Both the position numbers and the translations under genes were made by a program. A DNA stretch of 43,688 nt from the NCBI RefSeq assembly GCF_903853455.1, contig NZ_CAINTR010000058.1, positions 1-43,688 on the forward strand, given 5' to 3'. Within the stretch, counting starts at the first letter, position 1. Each line of letters opens with the position of its first letter. The notes below the pieces were generated by a model. It did not search any database, was not told the DNA's origin, and worked only from the letters and a program-made list of their open reading frames with translations. Shown one piece after another: positions 24,775 through 36,677 of the stretch. Source of the stretch: an uncultured Magnetospirillum sp. (lineage in GTDB: Bacteria > Pseudomonadota > Alphaproteobacteria > Rhodospirillales > Magnetospirillaceae).

Positions 24775-25431
24775 CTATAGTTCGCGCACCAGATCCGCCA
24801 AATCGTCGCAACCCGCCAAAAACCGGGCGGGAGCGTGAAGGAACTCACCTTCGTATGGGGGGTGCGGCCGCAGCAGGACCGGGATGCAACCGGAGTTGAC
24901 GGCGCACTGCATGTCGATGGGCGAATCGCCGACGAACCAGACGTCGGGGCCGGGCGAAATCCCGGTGCTTGCCAGGGCGAGGCGCACCGGTGCCGCGTCC
25001 GGCTTGTCGACCTCGGCGTCGTCGGCTCCGATCAGATGGGCAAAAAACGGTCCCCAGCCCATGGCCTCGGCTTCCTTGCGCAGGAATGTGCCGCGCTTGT
25101 TGCTGACCACGGCGAGGACCAGTCCGACGTCGCGCAAGCCTTGCAGCATTTCGGCGGCGCCGGGCAGCGGCCGGAGATGCTCCATGTGGATGGCTTCGAA
25201 GCTGGCGGTGAAGACGTCCCGCGCCTCCAGCCAGCGCTCGCCGAACATGGCGGGAAAGGAATCGCGCATGGAGGCGGCGACGCGCGCCTGGGTCTCGTCC
25301 AGGCTCCACTCCGCCATGCCGAAATGGCGGAAGGTCATGTTGTAGGATTCCTGGATGCAGACCCACGAATCCACCAGGGTGTTGTCCCAGTCGAAGATCA
25401 CCGCGCGCGGACGCGTCAGAACGGCCAGCAT
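24775..25431 (-). CDS. HAD-superfamily phosphatase, phosphoglycolate-phosphatase-like
   Basis: This 218-residue HAD hydrolase has motif I FDWDNTLVDSW, motif II VVSNKRG, motif III Lys in AEVDKPDAAPV and motif IV FVGDSPIDMQCA. A helical cap lies between residues about 25 and 90. It probably dephosphorylates a small metabolite. Its ATG overlaps the trkA stop (ATGA) and it precedes hfq, so it sits inside the trkA-hfq block. Confidence 0.9.
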   Translation of the reverse strand: MLAVLTRPRAVIFDWDNTLVDSWVCIQESYNMTFRHFGMAEWSLDETQARVAASMRDSFPAMFGERWLEARDVFTASFEAIHMEHLRPLPGAAEMLQGLRDVGLVLAVVSNKRGTFLRKEAEAMGWGPFFAHLIGADDAEVDKPDAAPVRLALASTGISPGPDVWFVGDSPIDMQCAVNSGCIPVLLRPHPPYEGEFLHAPARFLAGCDDLADLVREL

Positions 25432-26807
25432 CAAAAGTATTCCAGCCGGACCGAGAACATCTTCTCCACCTTCTTCACCGCGTCGGCGGTGGCGAACAGG
25501 ATCACCCGGTCGCCCGCCTGCACCACGGTGCTGCCGCGCGGGCTGATCACCTGACCGTTGTGGACCACGGCGCCGATCAGAACGCCGGCGGGAAGCTTGA
25601 CCTCGCGCAGCGGCTTGCCCACCAGGGAAGAGGTCTCCAGGGCGTCGGCCTCGATCAGTTCGCCGAACCCCTCGTGCAGGGAATGGACGGCATGGATGCG
25701 GCCGCGTCGCACATGCTGAAGAATGTTCGAGACCGTGATGGCCCGGGGCGAGATCACCACGTCGATCCCCAGCGGTCCCATCAGAGCGCTGTAAGTGGTC
25801 TTGTTGATCAGGGTCATGGTCCGGCGGCAGCCATAGCGCTTGGCCAGCAGCCCCGCCAGGATATTGGTCTCGTCGTCGTTGGTGACCGCCACCACCGCCT
25901 CGGCGGCGCCGACCGAGGCTTCTTCCAGGATTTCCGGGGCCAGCACGTCGCCGTTCAGAACCACGGTACGGTTCAGGGTCTTGGCCACGAACTCGGCTCG
26001 TTCCTTGTTGACCTCGATCACCTTGATGGAGGTGCCGGCATGGGCCTCTTCCAACTGCTGCGCCAGGAACAGGCCGATATTGCCGCCGCCGAAAATGACG
26101 ATGCGGCGCGCTTCCTTGTCCTCGCGGCCGAACGCCGACAAAGCCCGGTCCACGTGGTTGGTATCGACCACGAAATAGACTTCGTCGCCTTCCAGCATCT
26201 GGTCTTCGCTATTGGGGACGATGGCCTTGCCATCGCGGACGATGCCGATGATGACGATAGCCAGATCGGGAAACAGCACCGTCAACTGGCGGAGCGGCGT
26301 GTTGATCAAGGGGCACTGCTCGGTGCAGCGCACCCCGATCAACCGGACCTTGTCGTTGGCCAGCGGAATCACGTCCAGCGCGCCGGGCACGTGCAGCCGC
26401 CGGGTGATGGCGCGGGCGACCTCGATCTCGGGGCTGATGATGACGTCGATGGGCAGATGCTCGCGCGAGAACAGATTGGCCCAGATGGGCTGGAGATAGC
26501 TCTGGCTGCGTATTCGGGCGATCTTGGTCGGCACGTTGAACAGGGAATGCGCCACCTGACAGGCGATCATGTTGACCTCGTCGGCGGCAGTGACGGCGAT
26601 CAGCATGTCGGCATCGGCGGCACCGGCCTGCTCGAGGACCAGCGGATGGGAGGCGAAGCCCAACACCACCTGCACATCCAGGGTGTCGCTGACCTTGCGG
26701 ATCAGGTCGGGCCGCTGGTCGATGACGGTGACGTCGTTGTTCTCGCCGGCGAGATAATGGGCGATGTTGAATCCGACCTGGCCGGCACCGCAGACAATGA
26801 CCTTCAT
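25431..26807 (-). CDS. trkA: Trk potassium transport NAD-binding protein TrkA
   Basis: This 458-residue cytoplasmic gating subunit of Trk potassium uptake has two RCK halves. Each begins with a Rossmann motif, VCGAGQVGFNIAHYLAGE at residue 4 and IFGGGNIGLFLAQQLEE near 235, and each is followed by a TrkA-C domain. It binds NAD(H) and ATP. No trkH gene is in the window. It starts one base after the ntrX stop, so coexpression with ntrYX is likely. Confidence 0.96.
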   Translation of the reverse strand: MKVIVCGAGQVGFNIAHYLAGENNDVTVIDQRPDLIRKVSDTLDVQVVLGFASHPLVLEQAGAADADMLIAVTAADEVNMIACQVAHSLFNVPTKIARIRSQSYLQPIWANLFSREHLPIDVIISPEIEVARAITRRLHVPGALDVIPLANDKVRLIGVRCTEQCPLINTPLRQLTVLFPDLAIVIIGIVRDGKAIVPNSEDQMLEGDEVYFVVDTNHVDRALSAFGREDKEARRIVIFGGGNIGLFLAQQLEEAHAGTSIKVIEVNKERAEFVAKTLNRTVVLNGDVLAPEILEEASVGAAEAVVAVTNDDETNILAGLLAKRYGCRRTMTLINKTTYSALMGPLGIDVVISPRAITVSNILQHVRRGRIHAVHSLHEGFGELIEADALETSSLVGKPLREVKLPAGVLIGAVVHNGQVISPRGSTVVQAGDRVILFATADAVKKVEKMFSVRLEYF

Positions 26808-26808
26808 C

Positions 26809-28203
26809 CTAGCGCGCCTTTTCGTCGGTGTTGACGCCCAGCAGCTTGAGCTTGCGATGCAGCGCCGACCGCTCCATGCCGACGAACGCGGCGGTGCGCG
26901 AGATGTTGCCGGCGAAGCGGTTGACCTGGGCCAACAGATATTCGCGTTCGAACAACTCGCGCGCCTCGCGCAGCGGCAGGGTCATGATCTCGCTGGACTT
27001 CTCCCAGCGCAGCACCGCCGGGGTGATGGCGCCGATCTCAGCAGGCAGCATGTCGGCGCGGATCGGCTCGCGGGGATCGCCCGGCGCCATGATCAGCAGC
27101 CAATCGACCACATTCCGCAACTGGCGCACATTGCCCGGCCAGTCATAGGCCTGGAGCGCCGCCAGCGCATCCTCGGAGATGGGACGTGGCGGTGCCCCCG
27201 CCATGGTCGCCGACATTTGCATGAACTGACGCGACAAGGCCGGGATGTCTTCCTTGCGGTCGCGCAACGACGGCATTTTGACCGGCACCACGTTCAGGCG
27301 ATAATACAGGTCCTCGCGGAAATGACCCGACGCCATCTCGGTCTGAAGGTCGCGGTTGGTGCTGGCGATGACCCGCACGTCGACCTCGACCTTCTTGCCG
27401 CCGCCGACCCGCTCGAACATCTGGTCCTGCAGCACCCGCACGATCTTGCCCTGGGTCTCCAGCGGCATGTCGGCGACCTCGTCCAACAGCAGGGTTCCGC
27501 CATGGGCCTGCTCGAAGGTGCCGATCTTGCGCGCCGTGTCGGGGCCGTCCATGCCGTGTTCGGTTCCGAACAGCTCGATCTCCATGCGGTCGGGATGCAT
27601 GGCGGCACAGTTGATCACCACGAACGGCCCGTCGGCCCGGCGGGAGCGGGCATGGATCAGACGCGCCACCACCTCCTTGCCGGACCCGGCCGGACCGGTC
27701 ACCAGGACGCGGGAATTGGTCGGAGCAACCCGGTCGATGGCCTGACGCACCTGAATCACCGACGAGGACGAGCCGATCAACTCGCCGCTGGACCCGGTCC
27801 GAAGCTTCAATTCCTCGTTTTCACGCCGGAGTCGGGCGGCCTCAATGGCGCGGTCGACCACCAACAGCAGGCGGTCGGCCTTGAACGGCTTCTCGATGAA
27901 GTCGTAGGCGCCCTGCTTGATGGCCTGGACGGCGGTCTCGATGGTGCCATGGCCCGAGATCATCACCACCGGCACTTCGGGGTGATCGAGCTTGACCGCG
28001 TCCAGCACGCCCAACCCGTCCAGGCGCGAGCCCTGCAACCAGATGTCCTGAATGATCAGGCTGGGTCGCCGGGCGCGGATCCCCTCCAACGCCTCGTCGG
28101 AATTGGCGGCCTCGCGGGTGCTGTGGCCTTCGTCTTCGAGAATACCGGCGATGAGCGCGCGAATGTCGCCCTCGTCATCGACGATCAGGATGTCATGCGC
28201 CAT
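26809..28203 (-). CDS. ntrX: Nitrogen-regulation response regulator NtrX
   Basis: This 464-residue NtrC-family regulator is paired with sensor NtrY. The receiver (1-120) has the phospho-acceptor Asp in SLIIQDIWLQGSRLDG. The AAA+ domain has Walker A VTGPAGSGKEVVARL and Walker B GGTLLLDEVADM. The sigma54-contact loop that should read GAFTGA is replaced by HGMDGPD, so it is not a normal sigma54 activator. The C-terminus ISRTAAFVGMERSALHRKL is a Fis-type helix-turn-helix. It overlaps the ntrY end by 11 bases. Confidence 0.96.
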   Translation of the reverse strand: MAHDILIVDDEGDIRALIAGILEDEGHSTREAANSDEALEGIRARRPSLIIQDIWLQGSRLDGLGVLDAVKLDHPEVPVVMISGHGTIETAVQAIKQGAYDFIEKPFKADRLLLVVDRAIEAARLRRENEELKLRTGSSGELIGSSSSVIQVRQAIDRVAPTNSRVLVTGPAGSGKEVVARLIHARSRRADGPFVVINCAAMHPDRMEIELFGTEHGMDGPDTARKIGTFEQAHGGTLLLDEVADMPLETQGKIVRVLQDQMFERVGGGKKVEVDVRVIASTNRDLQTEMASGHFREDLYYRLNVVPVKMPSLRDRKEDIPALSRQFMQMSATMAGAPPRPISEDALAALQAYDWPGNVRQLRNVVDWLLIMAPGDPREPIRADMLPAEIGAITPAVLRWEKSSEIMTLPLREARELFEREYLLAQVNRFAGNISRTAAFVGMERSALHRKLKLLGVNTDEKAR

Positions 28204-30424
28204 GGGATACCGTTACGTCGGGGGATGCCTGAAGGAGCGGCGGCTCGGCGGCGGGAAAGACCAGCCCGACCTTCGCGCCCCCCTCGAGGGCATCCTCAAG
28301 ATACAGATCACCCCCATGGTCTTCCATGATCTTCTTGACGATGGCAAGCCCTAATCCGGTTCCCTTGACCCGCGTCGTGACATAGGGCTCGGTCAACCGC
28401 TCGCGGTTTTCCTTCGGCAGGCCCTTGCCATTGTCCACCACTTCGACCACCAGACGGTCGGGATGGAGCGACAGGGTCAACACGATCCGGCCGCGGGGCG
28501 CGTCGGGATCCTCGCGTCCGTGGATGCCTTCGAGAGCGTTTTTCAGCAGATTGGTCAGGGCCTGACCGATCAGCCTTCCGTCGCAAATGATCGGCACCTT
28601 GTGGTCGGGGAGCTTGCTGACGAATTCCACGTCCGGCGCGCCGGTGCGCTGCAGGAAGAGGGCTTGGCGGCAGATGTCGGCCAAGTCGTCGGGCTTCATC
28701 TGCGGCGCCGGCATGCGGGCGAAGGACGAGAACTCGTCGACCATGCGCCCGATGTCGCCGACCTGACGCACGATGGTCTCGATCAGGGTGACATAGGTCT
28801 CGGGATCGCTGTGTATCTCCTTGAGATACTTACGCTTCAACCGCTCCGCCGACAATTGGATCGGGGTTAGCGGATTCTTGATTTCATGGGCGATCCGCCG
28901 TGCCACGTCGGCCCAGGCGGCCTTGCGCTGGGCCGAGACCAACTCGGTGATGTCGTCGAAGGTGACCACGAAACCGATGGTCTCGCCGTCCAGATGCTCG
29001 GCGGCGACCCGAACCAGCAGAATGCGGGAGCGACCGCCGGGCGTGGCGAGACGAACCTCGCGCTGGACCAGCTTGTCGGAACGGCGGGCGACCTCGTCCA
29101 AAGCCTCGGTCAGTTCGGGCAAAACCTCCCGCAAGTCCTGGCCGACCGAATCCTCCAGGGCACGCCCGACCAATTCGCTGGCCGAGCGATTGGGCAGATG
29201 AATCCGTCCTTGCCGATCCAGGCCGATGACGCCGGCCGAAACGCCGGCCAGAACCGTCTCGGTGAAACGGCGGCGTTCGTCCAACTCGCGGTTGGCCTCC
29301 ATCAACTCGTGCCGTTGGCTGGACAACTGATGGGTCATGCGATTGAAGGCGCGGCTGAGGACGCCGACTTCGTCGGCGGCGTCCTCAGCGACACGGGCAT
29401 CGAGATCGCCCGAACGCACCCGCTCGGCGGCGTCGATCAGGCGCGCGATGGGGGTGGCCAGCCGGGTCGCCATGCTCAACCCCACCCAGATGGAGGCCAG
29501 CACCAAAAGCAGCGCCACCACGGCGAAAACCAGGGAGAAAACCGTCTCCAGTCCCGACCGGCGCCCCTCCAGCCGCTCGTATTGGGCCACCGCCTCGGAG
29601 GTCTGTTCCATATGGCCGATCACCTTGGGATCGACGAAACGGCCGACGAACAGATAGGTGTCGCCGAACAATCCCGGCAGCATCACCAGCGCCCTCACCC
29701 GGTCGTCGCCGCCGCCGGTCAGAACCGCCACGTCGCCGGTGCGGGCCTTGTCGAAGGCCCATGAGGGGATCTGATCGATGCTGGCCTCGGTGGCGAAGAT
29801 CAGGCCCGACCGCGCCAGGATGTTTCCCCGGCCGTCGAACACCACGGCTTCGGTCAGACCGCGAATGGCGGCCTGGGTGGCGACGAACTGGGCGAAAGCC
29901 TGGGGCGAACGCAACAGCATCGACCCTTCGCGATTGATGTCGTTGGCCATGGCCAGGGCATCGCCGCCGATGATCTGCTTGTGCTCCTCCAGATAGGCGT
30001 GGGCCACTTCCAACGACGCCTGCAAGGCGGTGCGGACCCGGTCCGAGAACCAGCTTTCGACGCCATACCGAAAGAAGGTGGCCGAGCCCACCGACATCAG
30101 CACCGATGGAGTCACCGCCACCAGGGCGAACAGCATGATGAAACGCAGATGCAGCTTGGAGCCGGACGACCCCTGACGACGTGCCCGCAGCACTTCCAGC
30201 ACCCGGTAGCCGACCACCGCCCCCAGCGCCAGCAGCAAGATACCGTCGAGCGTCAGCAGCGACAGCACCGTCCGCGGATCGAGCCCCTTGGTTCCGGCGA
30301 CGGCCATGGTCCAGACGGTGGCCACCACCGAGGGAACCGCAACGAAGGTCAGGCCGTAGGCCAAGCGGCGCGCCAGATCGACCTTGCGGACCCACAGCCT
30401 GATGCGGCCGGCGCCGTTCGCCAT
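28193..30424 (-). CDS. ntrY: Sensor histidine kinase NtrY
   Basis: This 743-residue membrane histidine kinase has several N-terminal transmembrane segments (up to about residue 125 and again near 290-320) flanking a large periplasmic domain. HAMP (LIDAAERVRSGDLDARV) and PAS (GVSAGVIGLDRQGRIHLPN) follow. The phosphorylated His is in DVARRIAHEIKNPLTPIQLS. ATPase motifs are ALTNLLKNALEGI, VVDNGKGLP and GTGLGLAIVKK. The cognate regulator is NtrX. The NtrYX system senses redox or nitrogen status in related species. Confidence 0.97.
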   Translation of the reverse strand: MANGAGRIRLWVRKVDLARRLAYGLTFVAVPSVVATVWTMAVAGTKGLDPRTVLSLLTLDGILLLALGAVVGYRVLEVLRARRQGSSGSKLHLRFIMLFALVAVTPSVLMSVGSATFFRYGVESWFSDRVRTALQASLEVAHAYLEEHKQIIGGDALAMANDINREGSMLLRSPQAFAQFVATQAAIRGLTEAVVFDGRGNILARSGLIFATEASIDQIPSWAFDKARTGDVAVLTGGGDDRVRALVMLPGLFGDTYLFVGRFVDPKVIGHMEQTSEAVAQYERLEGRRSGLETVFSLVFAVVALLLVLASIWVGLSMATRLATPIARLIDAAERVRSGDLDARVAEDAADEVGVLSRAFNRMTHQLSSQRHELMEANRELDERRRFTETVLAGVSAGVIGLDRQGRIHLPNRSASELVGRALEDSVGQDLREVLPELTEALDEVARRSDKLVQREVRLATPGGRSRILLVRVAAEHLDGETIGFVVTFDDITELVSAQRKAAWADVARRIAHEIKNPLTPIQLSAERLKRKYLKEIHSDPETYVTLIETIVRQVGDIGRMVDEFSSFARMPAPQMKPDDLADICRQALFLQRTGAPDVEFVSKLPDHKVPIICDGRLIGQALTNLLKNALEGIHGREDPDAPRGRIVLTLSLHPDRLVVEVVDNGKGLPKENRERLTEPYVTTRVKGTGLGLAIVKKIMEDHGGDLYLEDALEGGAKVGLVFPAAEPPLLQASPDVTVSHGA

Positions 30425-30435
30425 GCTCGGGCTTC

Positions 30436-31907
<1,472 letters not shown>

Positions 31908-31908
<1 letters not shown>

Positions 31909-33026
31909 TAGGCGTCCCCATCCTGAACCATTGGCAGCATCACCCGGAAGATCGTCCGCCTGGGCACGCTGTCGACTTCGATCACTCCCCCGTGGTCGTC
32001 CACGATCTTCGCCACCAGCGCCAATCCCAGGCCGGTTCCCGAGGTCTTGGTGGTGACGAAGGCGTCGAACAGATTCGGCCGCAAATCCTCGGGGATGCCG
32101 GGGCCGTTATCGACGATGCTGACCACCAGCGGCAGATGCCGCCGGATCTCGCTGCCAGGCAATGCCAGTCGCACGCCATGCTGATAGCCGGTGGAGAGGA
32201 TGATCTCGCCGCCCTCCTCCGGCGCCGCCTCGGCGGCGTTCTTGACCAGATTGAGAAACACCTGGATCAGTTGGTCGCGGTCGCCCAGAACCGGCGGCAG
32301 CGACGGGTCGTAATTCTCGACCATCCGCAGGTTGCGGGCGAATCCGGCCTGGGCGATACGTCGCACATGTTCCAGCACCTGATGGATGTTGACCGCTTGG
32401 CGTACCACGTTCGGCTTGTCGGAAAACGCTTCCATGCGATCGACCAGGGCGACGATGCGGTCGGCCTCGTCACAAATCAGGCGAGTGAGGATGCAGTCGT
32501 CTTCGTTGGCGTTCTGCTCCAGCAATTGAGCGGCGCCTCTGATTCCCGACAGCGGGTTCTTGACCTCGTGGGCCAGAATGGACGCCATGGCGGTCACCGA
32601 GCGCGCGGCGCTGCGGCTGGTCAATTGGGAACCGATCCTCTGGGCGATGGACTGCTCGTGCAGGGACAGCACCACCGAACCCGGCATTTCGACGATAGGA
32701 GAAATCTGCACGGTGACGATGCGGTGGCCGGTCCTAGGCGTGTCCAGGGCGATGCCATGCTCCGCCACCGAGATGGACTCGCTTCGGGCCTGCTCCAGCA
32801 GGGCCAGCACCTGCGAATCCGGCGGCAAGAACTCGGTGGCCGGGCGGCCGCACAGATAGCTCGCCCCGCACGCGAACATTTGCTCGGCGCCACCATTGGC
32901 GTAACGGATGACGTTGCTGGCATCGACGGCCAGCACCGCCTCACCCAAGGCTCCCAGCACAATGGCCGGATCGATCTCGGCAATGCCCAGGCTGCGCTTT
33001 GCGACAATGGGACCGGATCTCGCCAT
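31908..33026 (-). CDS. ntrB: Nitrogen sensor kinase NtrB
   Basis: This 372-residue soluble histidine kinase responds to PII protein and controls NtrC. The N-terminal PAS domain contains [21 protein letters not shown] (first 20 shown in part). The active His is in [20 protein letters not shown], with ATPase motifs [22 protein letters not shown] and [12 protein letters not shown]. The ATG overlaps the dusB stop (ATGA). The ntrB-ntrC order is conserved in alphaproteobacteria. Confidence 0.9.
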
Positions 33027-34033
33027 CAGGCGGCAACCTTCTGCAGCAGTGGGGTGTAGAACGCGACGACCGCGTCGCGGACCGCCGCGGCGTCGCTCAG
33101 CCGATTGATCTCGGCGCGGAACTCGGCCGAACCCGGTAGGCCCTTGGAATACCAGGCCATATGCTTACGGGCGATACGGACACCCGTGACGGCTCCGTAA
33201 TGGAGCAGCATGGCCTCGTAATGCTCCAGCAGAATGGCGAATTGCTCGGCCAGGGTCGGGTCAGGCCGCCGTTCGCCGGTGGCGAGGAAGTGGGCCACCT
33301 GCCCCGGCAGCCAGGGCCGGCCATAGGTGCCGCGCCCGATCATCACCCCATCGGCTCCCGACATCTCCAGCATGCGTTCGGCGTCGTCGATGCTTTCCAC
33401 GTCGCCATTGCCGATGACCGGTATGGACACCGCCCGCTTGACCTCGCCGATGAAGGACCAGTCGGCCGACCCGGTATACATCTGGCTGCGGGTCCGGCCA
33501 TGGACGGTCACCATCTGGATGCCGCAATCCTCGGCGACCCGGGCCAGACTGGGAGCGTTGCGGCTGGTCTGGTCCCAGCCGGTGCGCATCTTCAGGGTCA
33601 CGGGGATATCCACCGCCTTGACCACCGCCGTCATGATGCGGGCCGCCAGATTTTCGTTGCGCATCAGGGCCGAGCCCGCCTCGCCCTTCAACGCCACCTT
33701 CTTGACCGGACAGCCCATGTTGATGTCGATGATGGCGACGCCCAGGTCCTGGTTGAGCCGGGCGGCTTCGGCCATCACCTCGGGCTCGCAACCGGCCAGT
33801 TGCACCGCCATGGGGAATTCCTCGGGGGTATGCGCCGCCATCTGCATGGTCTGGCGGTTCTGCCGGATCATCGCCTGGCTGGCGATCATCTCCGACACCA
33901 CCAGCCCGGCCCCCATGCGCTTGACCAGACGGCGTGTGGGCATATCGGTGACTCCGGCCATGGGAGCCAGGATGACACCGTTGTCGAGGGTGACGGACCC
34001 GATTGTGATGGTCTGACGAAGTTTCGCGCACAT
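33026..34033 (-). CDS. dusB: tRNA-dihydrouridine synthase DusB (NifR3)
   Basis: This 335-residue flavoenzyme reduces uridine in tRNA. It has the barrel start LAPMAGVTDMPTRRLVKRM, the catalytic Cys in INMGCPVKKV, GRTRSQMYTGSADW, NGDVESIDDA and the FMN motif GADGVMIGRGTYGRPW. In this group it is historically called nifR3 and leads the ntrBC operon. The ATG at 34033 has no good ribosome site. A stretch GCATAATAAATAAG just upstream on the minus strand may be a -10 region. Confidence 0.96.
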   Translation of the reverse strand: MCAKLRQTITIGSVTLDNGVILAPMAGVTDMPTRRLVKRMGAGLVVSEMIASQAMIRQNRQTMQMAAHTPEEFPMAVQLAGCEPEVMAEAARLNQDLGVAIIDINMGCPVKKVALKGEAGSALMRNENLAARIMTAVVKAVDIPVTLKMRTGWDQTSRNAPSLARVAEDCGIQMVTVHGRTRSQMYTGSADWSFIGEVKRAVSIPVIGNGDVESIDDAERMLEMSGADGVMIGRGTYGRPWLPGQVAHFLATGERRPDPTLAEQFAILLEHYEAMLLHYGAVTGVRIARKHMAWYSKGLPGSAEFRAEINRLSDAAAVRDAVVAFYTPLLQKVAA

Positions 34034-34098
34034 GGGTGCTTATTTATTATGCAACCCCATCCAACGCAACGCCTAAAACTGCCAAATGATACGGCAAC

Positions 34099-34899
34099 CT
34101 AGGAAAGCAGCACCTGCGTGACAAACTTCACGCCGGGATAGGCCAGAGTCAGCAGCAAATACGACACCAGTACGACGCGGGCCGCGATACGTCCGCGCAC
34201 GCCGCAGACCCGGTGACCGATCAGCAACAGCCCGATCAGGGCAAAGGCCAGCAGCGACAGCAGCGTCTTGTGTTGAAGCACCAGCAGCGAGCCGCTTTCG
34301 AAATACTGGGTGGCCATGCCGGTCATCAGTCCGAGACCCAGAACCAGTTCGCTGGCCAGCAGCAGCCGTCCCGCCAGGCGTTCACCATCGACGACGCTGG
34401 GCAACAGGCGAGTCAGGCGGGTCGGATGTTTGCGCTTCAGCGAGCGCTCCTGAAGGAAGGCGGCCAAGGAGGCCACCGCCGCCAGGGTCAGCAGGGCATA
34501 GGTCAGCACCGAAACGATGATGTGAACGTCAAGCCACCCCACCGGGGCGGCACCGGTCAAGGGGCGCGGCTCCTCGACTCCCTGCACCAGCGACGCCAGC
34601 AGTCCGAGAACGGCGAGAAACGGCATCAGCAGCGGCGCCAGCCGCCAAGCCTGACGGCTGGCGGCGGCCAGAAGGGCGAAGATCGCGGTGCTGGCGGCGA
34701 TGCTGACCCACAGCGCCGCCGACAGGCTGGTCTGCCAAGCGTCGCTCATCAGCGATGCCGCCCAGAGAGCCGGCCCAGCCACCGCCAGGGCGGCAAAGGC
34801 CCAATAGGCGGCATCCCTGCCCGCGCCGGCGCGAAGGGGCACCAGCGCCGCCGGAAGCAGCGCCACGAGGGCGAAGAGGTTGAGGGCGACCGAAGACAT
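34099..34899 (-). CDS. Cytochrome c assembly family protein (CcsA/HemX/YpjD-like)
   Basis: This 266-residue integral membrane protein has about eight hydrophobic segments. The family signature is VGWLDVHIIVSVLTYALLTL with its His, then LQHKTLLSLLAFALIGLL with a second His, both potential haem ligands. Related proteins include CcsA-type haem carriers and YpjD/HemX. The ATG at 34899 is the first that gives the expected N-terminal segment. It is 65 bases upstream of dusB on the same strand and probably heads the ntr operon or a separate one. Confidence 0.85.
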   Translation of the reverse strand: MSSVALNLFALVALLPAALVPLRAGAGRDAAYWAFAALAVAGPALWAASLMSDAWQTSLSAALWVSIAASTAIFALLAAASRQAWRLAPLLMPFLAVLGLLASLVQGVEEPRPLTGAAPVGWLDVHIIVSVLTYALLTLAAVASLAAFLQERSLKRKHPTRLTRLLPSVVDGERLAGRLLLASELVLGLGLMTGMATQYFESGSLLVLQHKTLLSLLAFALIGLLLIGHRVCGVRGRIAARVVLVSYLLLTLAYPGVKFVTQVLLS

Positions 34900-34993
34900 G
34901 GCGCGACTATACCATCCTTTGCCGCCACGCAAAGAGGTTGAGCTTGCCCCTCATCCCTCTTAGGCTTGCCGCTCTTTGCAGCGGAGGACGAAC

Positions 34994-36145
34994 ATGGGCA
35001 AGACGGTGGTGTTGGTGGTGGCGGCGGGACGCGGTCGGCGGTTCGGCGGCGACCTGCCCAAGCAGTACCACGACCTTGCCGGTCGCATGGTGCTGCGGCA
35101 CACCCTGGCCGCCTTCGCCACCAATCCCGAGATCGACGCGGTGCGGGCGGTGATTCATCCCGACGACCGCCAACTCTACGACATCGCCGCCGACTGCCTC
35201 GCTATCCTCGAACCGGTGCCCGGCGGCGCCAGCCGCCAGGACAGCGTCCGTCTTGGGCTGGAAAGCCTCGGGGAGCTTGGCCCGTCCAAGGTGCTGATCC
35301 ATGACGGCGCCCGGCCGTTCATCGATGCCGGCACCATCGGCCGGGTCATCGCCGCCCTCGACCAGCATCCCGCCGCCCTGCCGGTGGTGCCGGTAGCCGA
35401 CACCCTGAAACGCGGTGTCGATGGCTTCGTCGCCGATACCGTCGATCGCAACGCCCTGTACCGCGCCCAGACGCCGCAAGGCTTCCGCTATGCCGAGATC
35501 ATGGCCGCCCATCGGGCAGTCGTCGGTGAGGAATTGACCGACGACGCCGCCGTGGCCGAGCGTGCCGGCTTGTCCGTGGCCCTGGTCAAGGGCGACGAGG
35601 ACAATTTCAAGATCACCACCGCCGCCGATCTGGCCCGCGCCCGCTTCCTGTTCGAGGGCGCCGGAGAAGTCCGCACCGCCAGCGGTTACGACGTTCACTG
35701 CTTCGAGGAGGGCGACGGCTGCTGGCTGTGTGGCGTTCTGGTCCCCCACGACCACAAGCTCAAGGGCCATTCCGACGCCGACGTGGCTCTGCACGCCTTG
35801 ACCGACGCCATCCTGGGCGCCATCGCCGCCGGCGACATCGGCCACCACTTCCCTCCGTCCGACGCCAAATGGAAGGGTGCGGCCTCGCATCTGTTCCTCG
35901 CCCATGCTGCGTCGCTGGTGACGGCCAAGGGCGGCCGCATCGTCAACGTGGACGTCACCATCGTGTGCGAGCGGCCCAAGGTCGGCCCCCATCGCGCCGC
36001 CATGACGGCGCGGCTGGCGGAAATCCTGGGGATCCGGCAGGATCGGGTCAGCGTCAAGGCCACCACCACCGAAGGTCTCGGGTTCACCGGCCGCAAGGAA
36101 GGCATCGCCGCCCAGGCCATGGCTTCGGTCTGGCTACCGCGCTAG
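34994..36145 (+). CDS. ispDF: Bifunctional isoprenoid enzyme IspDF
   Basis: This 383-residue fusion performs two steps of the MEP pathway. IspD (residues 1-220) shows [20 protein letters not shown] and IHDGARPF. IspF (from about 222) shows the zinc-binding [30 protein letters not shown] and [15 protein letters not shown] at 34983-34987 supports ATG 34994. The product feeds the isoprenoids used by hpnC/hpnE. It converges with cutA, overlapping it by 12 bases. Confidence 0.97.
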   Translation: MGKTVVLVVAAGRGRRFGGDLPKQYHDLAGRMVLRHTLAAFATNPEIDAVRAVIHPDDRQLYDIAADCLAILEPVPGGASRQDSVRLGLESLGELGPSKVLIHDGARPFIDAGTIGRVIAALDQHPAALPVVPVADTLKRGVDGFVADTVDRNALYRAQTPQGFRYAEIMAAHRAVVGEELTDDAAVAERAGLSVALVKGDEDNFKITTAADLARARFLFEGAGEVRTASGYDVHCFEEGDGCWLCGVLVPHDHKLKGHSDADVALHALTDAILGAIAAGDIGHHFPPSDAKWKGAASHLFLAHAASLVTAKGGRIVNVDVTIVCERPKVGPHRAAMTARLAEILGIRQDRVSVKATTTEGLGFTGRKEGIAAQAMASVWLPR

Positions 36146-36460
36146 CGGAGCGGTTTCCGCCTCGATCCACTGGAGAAAGGCGGGGTTTCCGGCGATGATC
36201 GGCAGCACCACGATGCAAGGGCAGGCATAGGAGTGCAACTCCGTGACCCTGGCGACCACCGAATCCACCAAGGCCGCGCGGGTCTTGCAGATTATCACAG
36301 CTTCCGGCTCCTCCTGGACCTTGCCCTCCCACCAGTAGAGCGAGGTGGCACTGTCCAGCACATTGGCGCAGGCCACCAGACGGGCCGTTACCAGAGACCG
36401 CGCCAAGGTCAGGGCCTCGTCCCGATTGGACGTGGTGACGTAGATCAAGCTTTGGCTCAT
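36134..36460 (-). CDS. cutA: Divalent-cation tolerance protein CutA
   Basis: This 108-residue protein is of the trimeric CutA1 family. It starts [20 protein letters not shown] and continues with [20 protein letters not shown] and the [15 protein letters not shown] motif. The biochemical role is unsettled; copper tolerance and cytochrome c biogenesis links are reported for the family. Six G precede the ATG at 36460, serving as ribosome site. The last 12 bases overlap the convergent ispDF end. Confidence 0.94.
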   Translation of the reverse strand: MSQSLIYVTTSNRDEALTLARSLVTARLVACANVLDSATSLYWWEGKVQEEPEAVIICKTRAALVDSVVARVTELHSYACPCIVVLPIIAGNPAFLQWIEAETAPLAR

Positions 36461-36677
36461 ATTTCCCCCCAACACTTTGATTCAAAAGAAAAGTGGGGCA
36501 TGCCCCGTCGCGACCAGGACAGCCCCACCAAGTCTATGTCGACTTCCGCCGGAAGAGGAGAACGAGCCGGTGGAGTCTGAAGGACGGTCGCGTACAACGG
36601 CACGGTCAACCGATGTCACAGACATAATAATTCCATGAACGGATTTCGATACCCCGTCGTGACAAATCCACCCAGGA

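Noticed and set aside
25560-28329. Long plus-strand open frames opposite trkA and ntrX (424 and 521 codons)
   Set aside because: They mirror highly conserved genes on the other strand and arise from the high-GC third codon positions; their translations show no domain and are rich in Gly, His, Gln and Arg.
36495-36506. GGGGCATGCCCC palindrome upstream of the cutA start
   Set aside because: It is a perfect 12-base palindrome but has no loop, no T run and no relation to a promoter that I can see.
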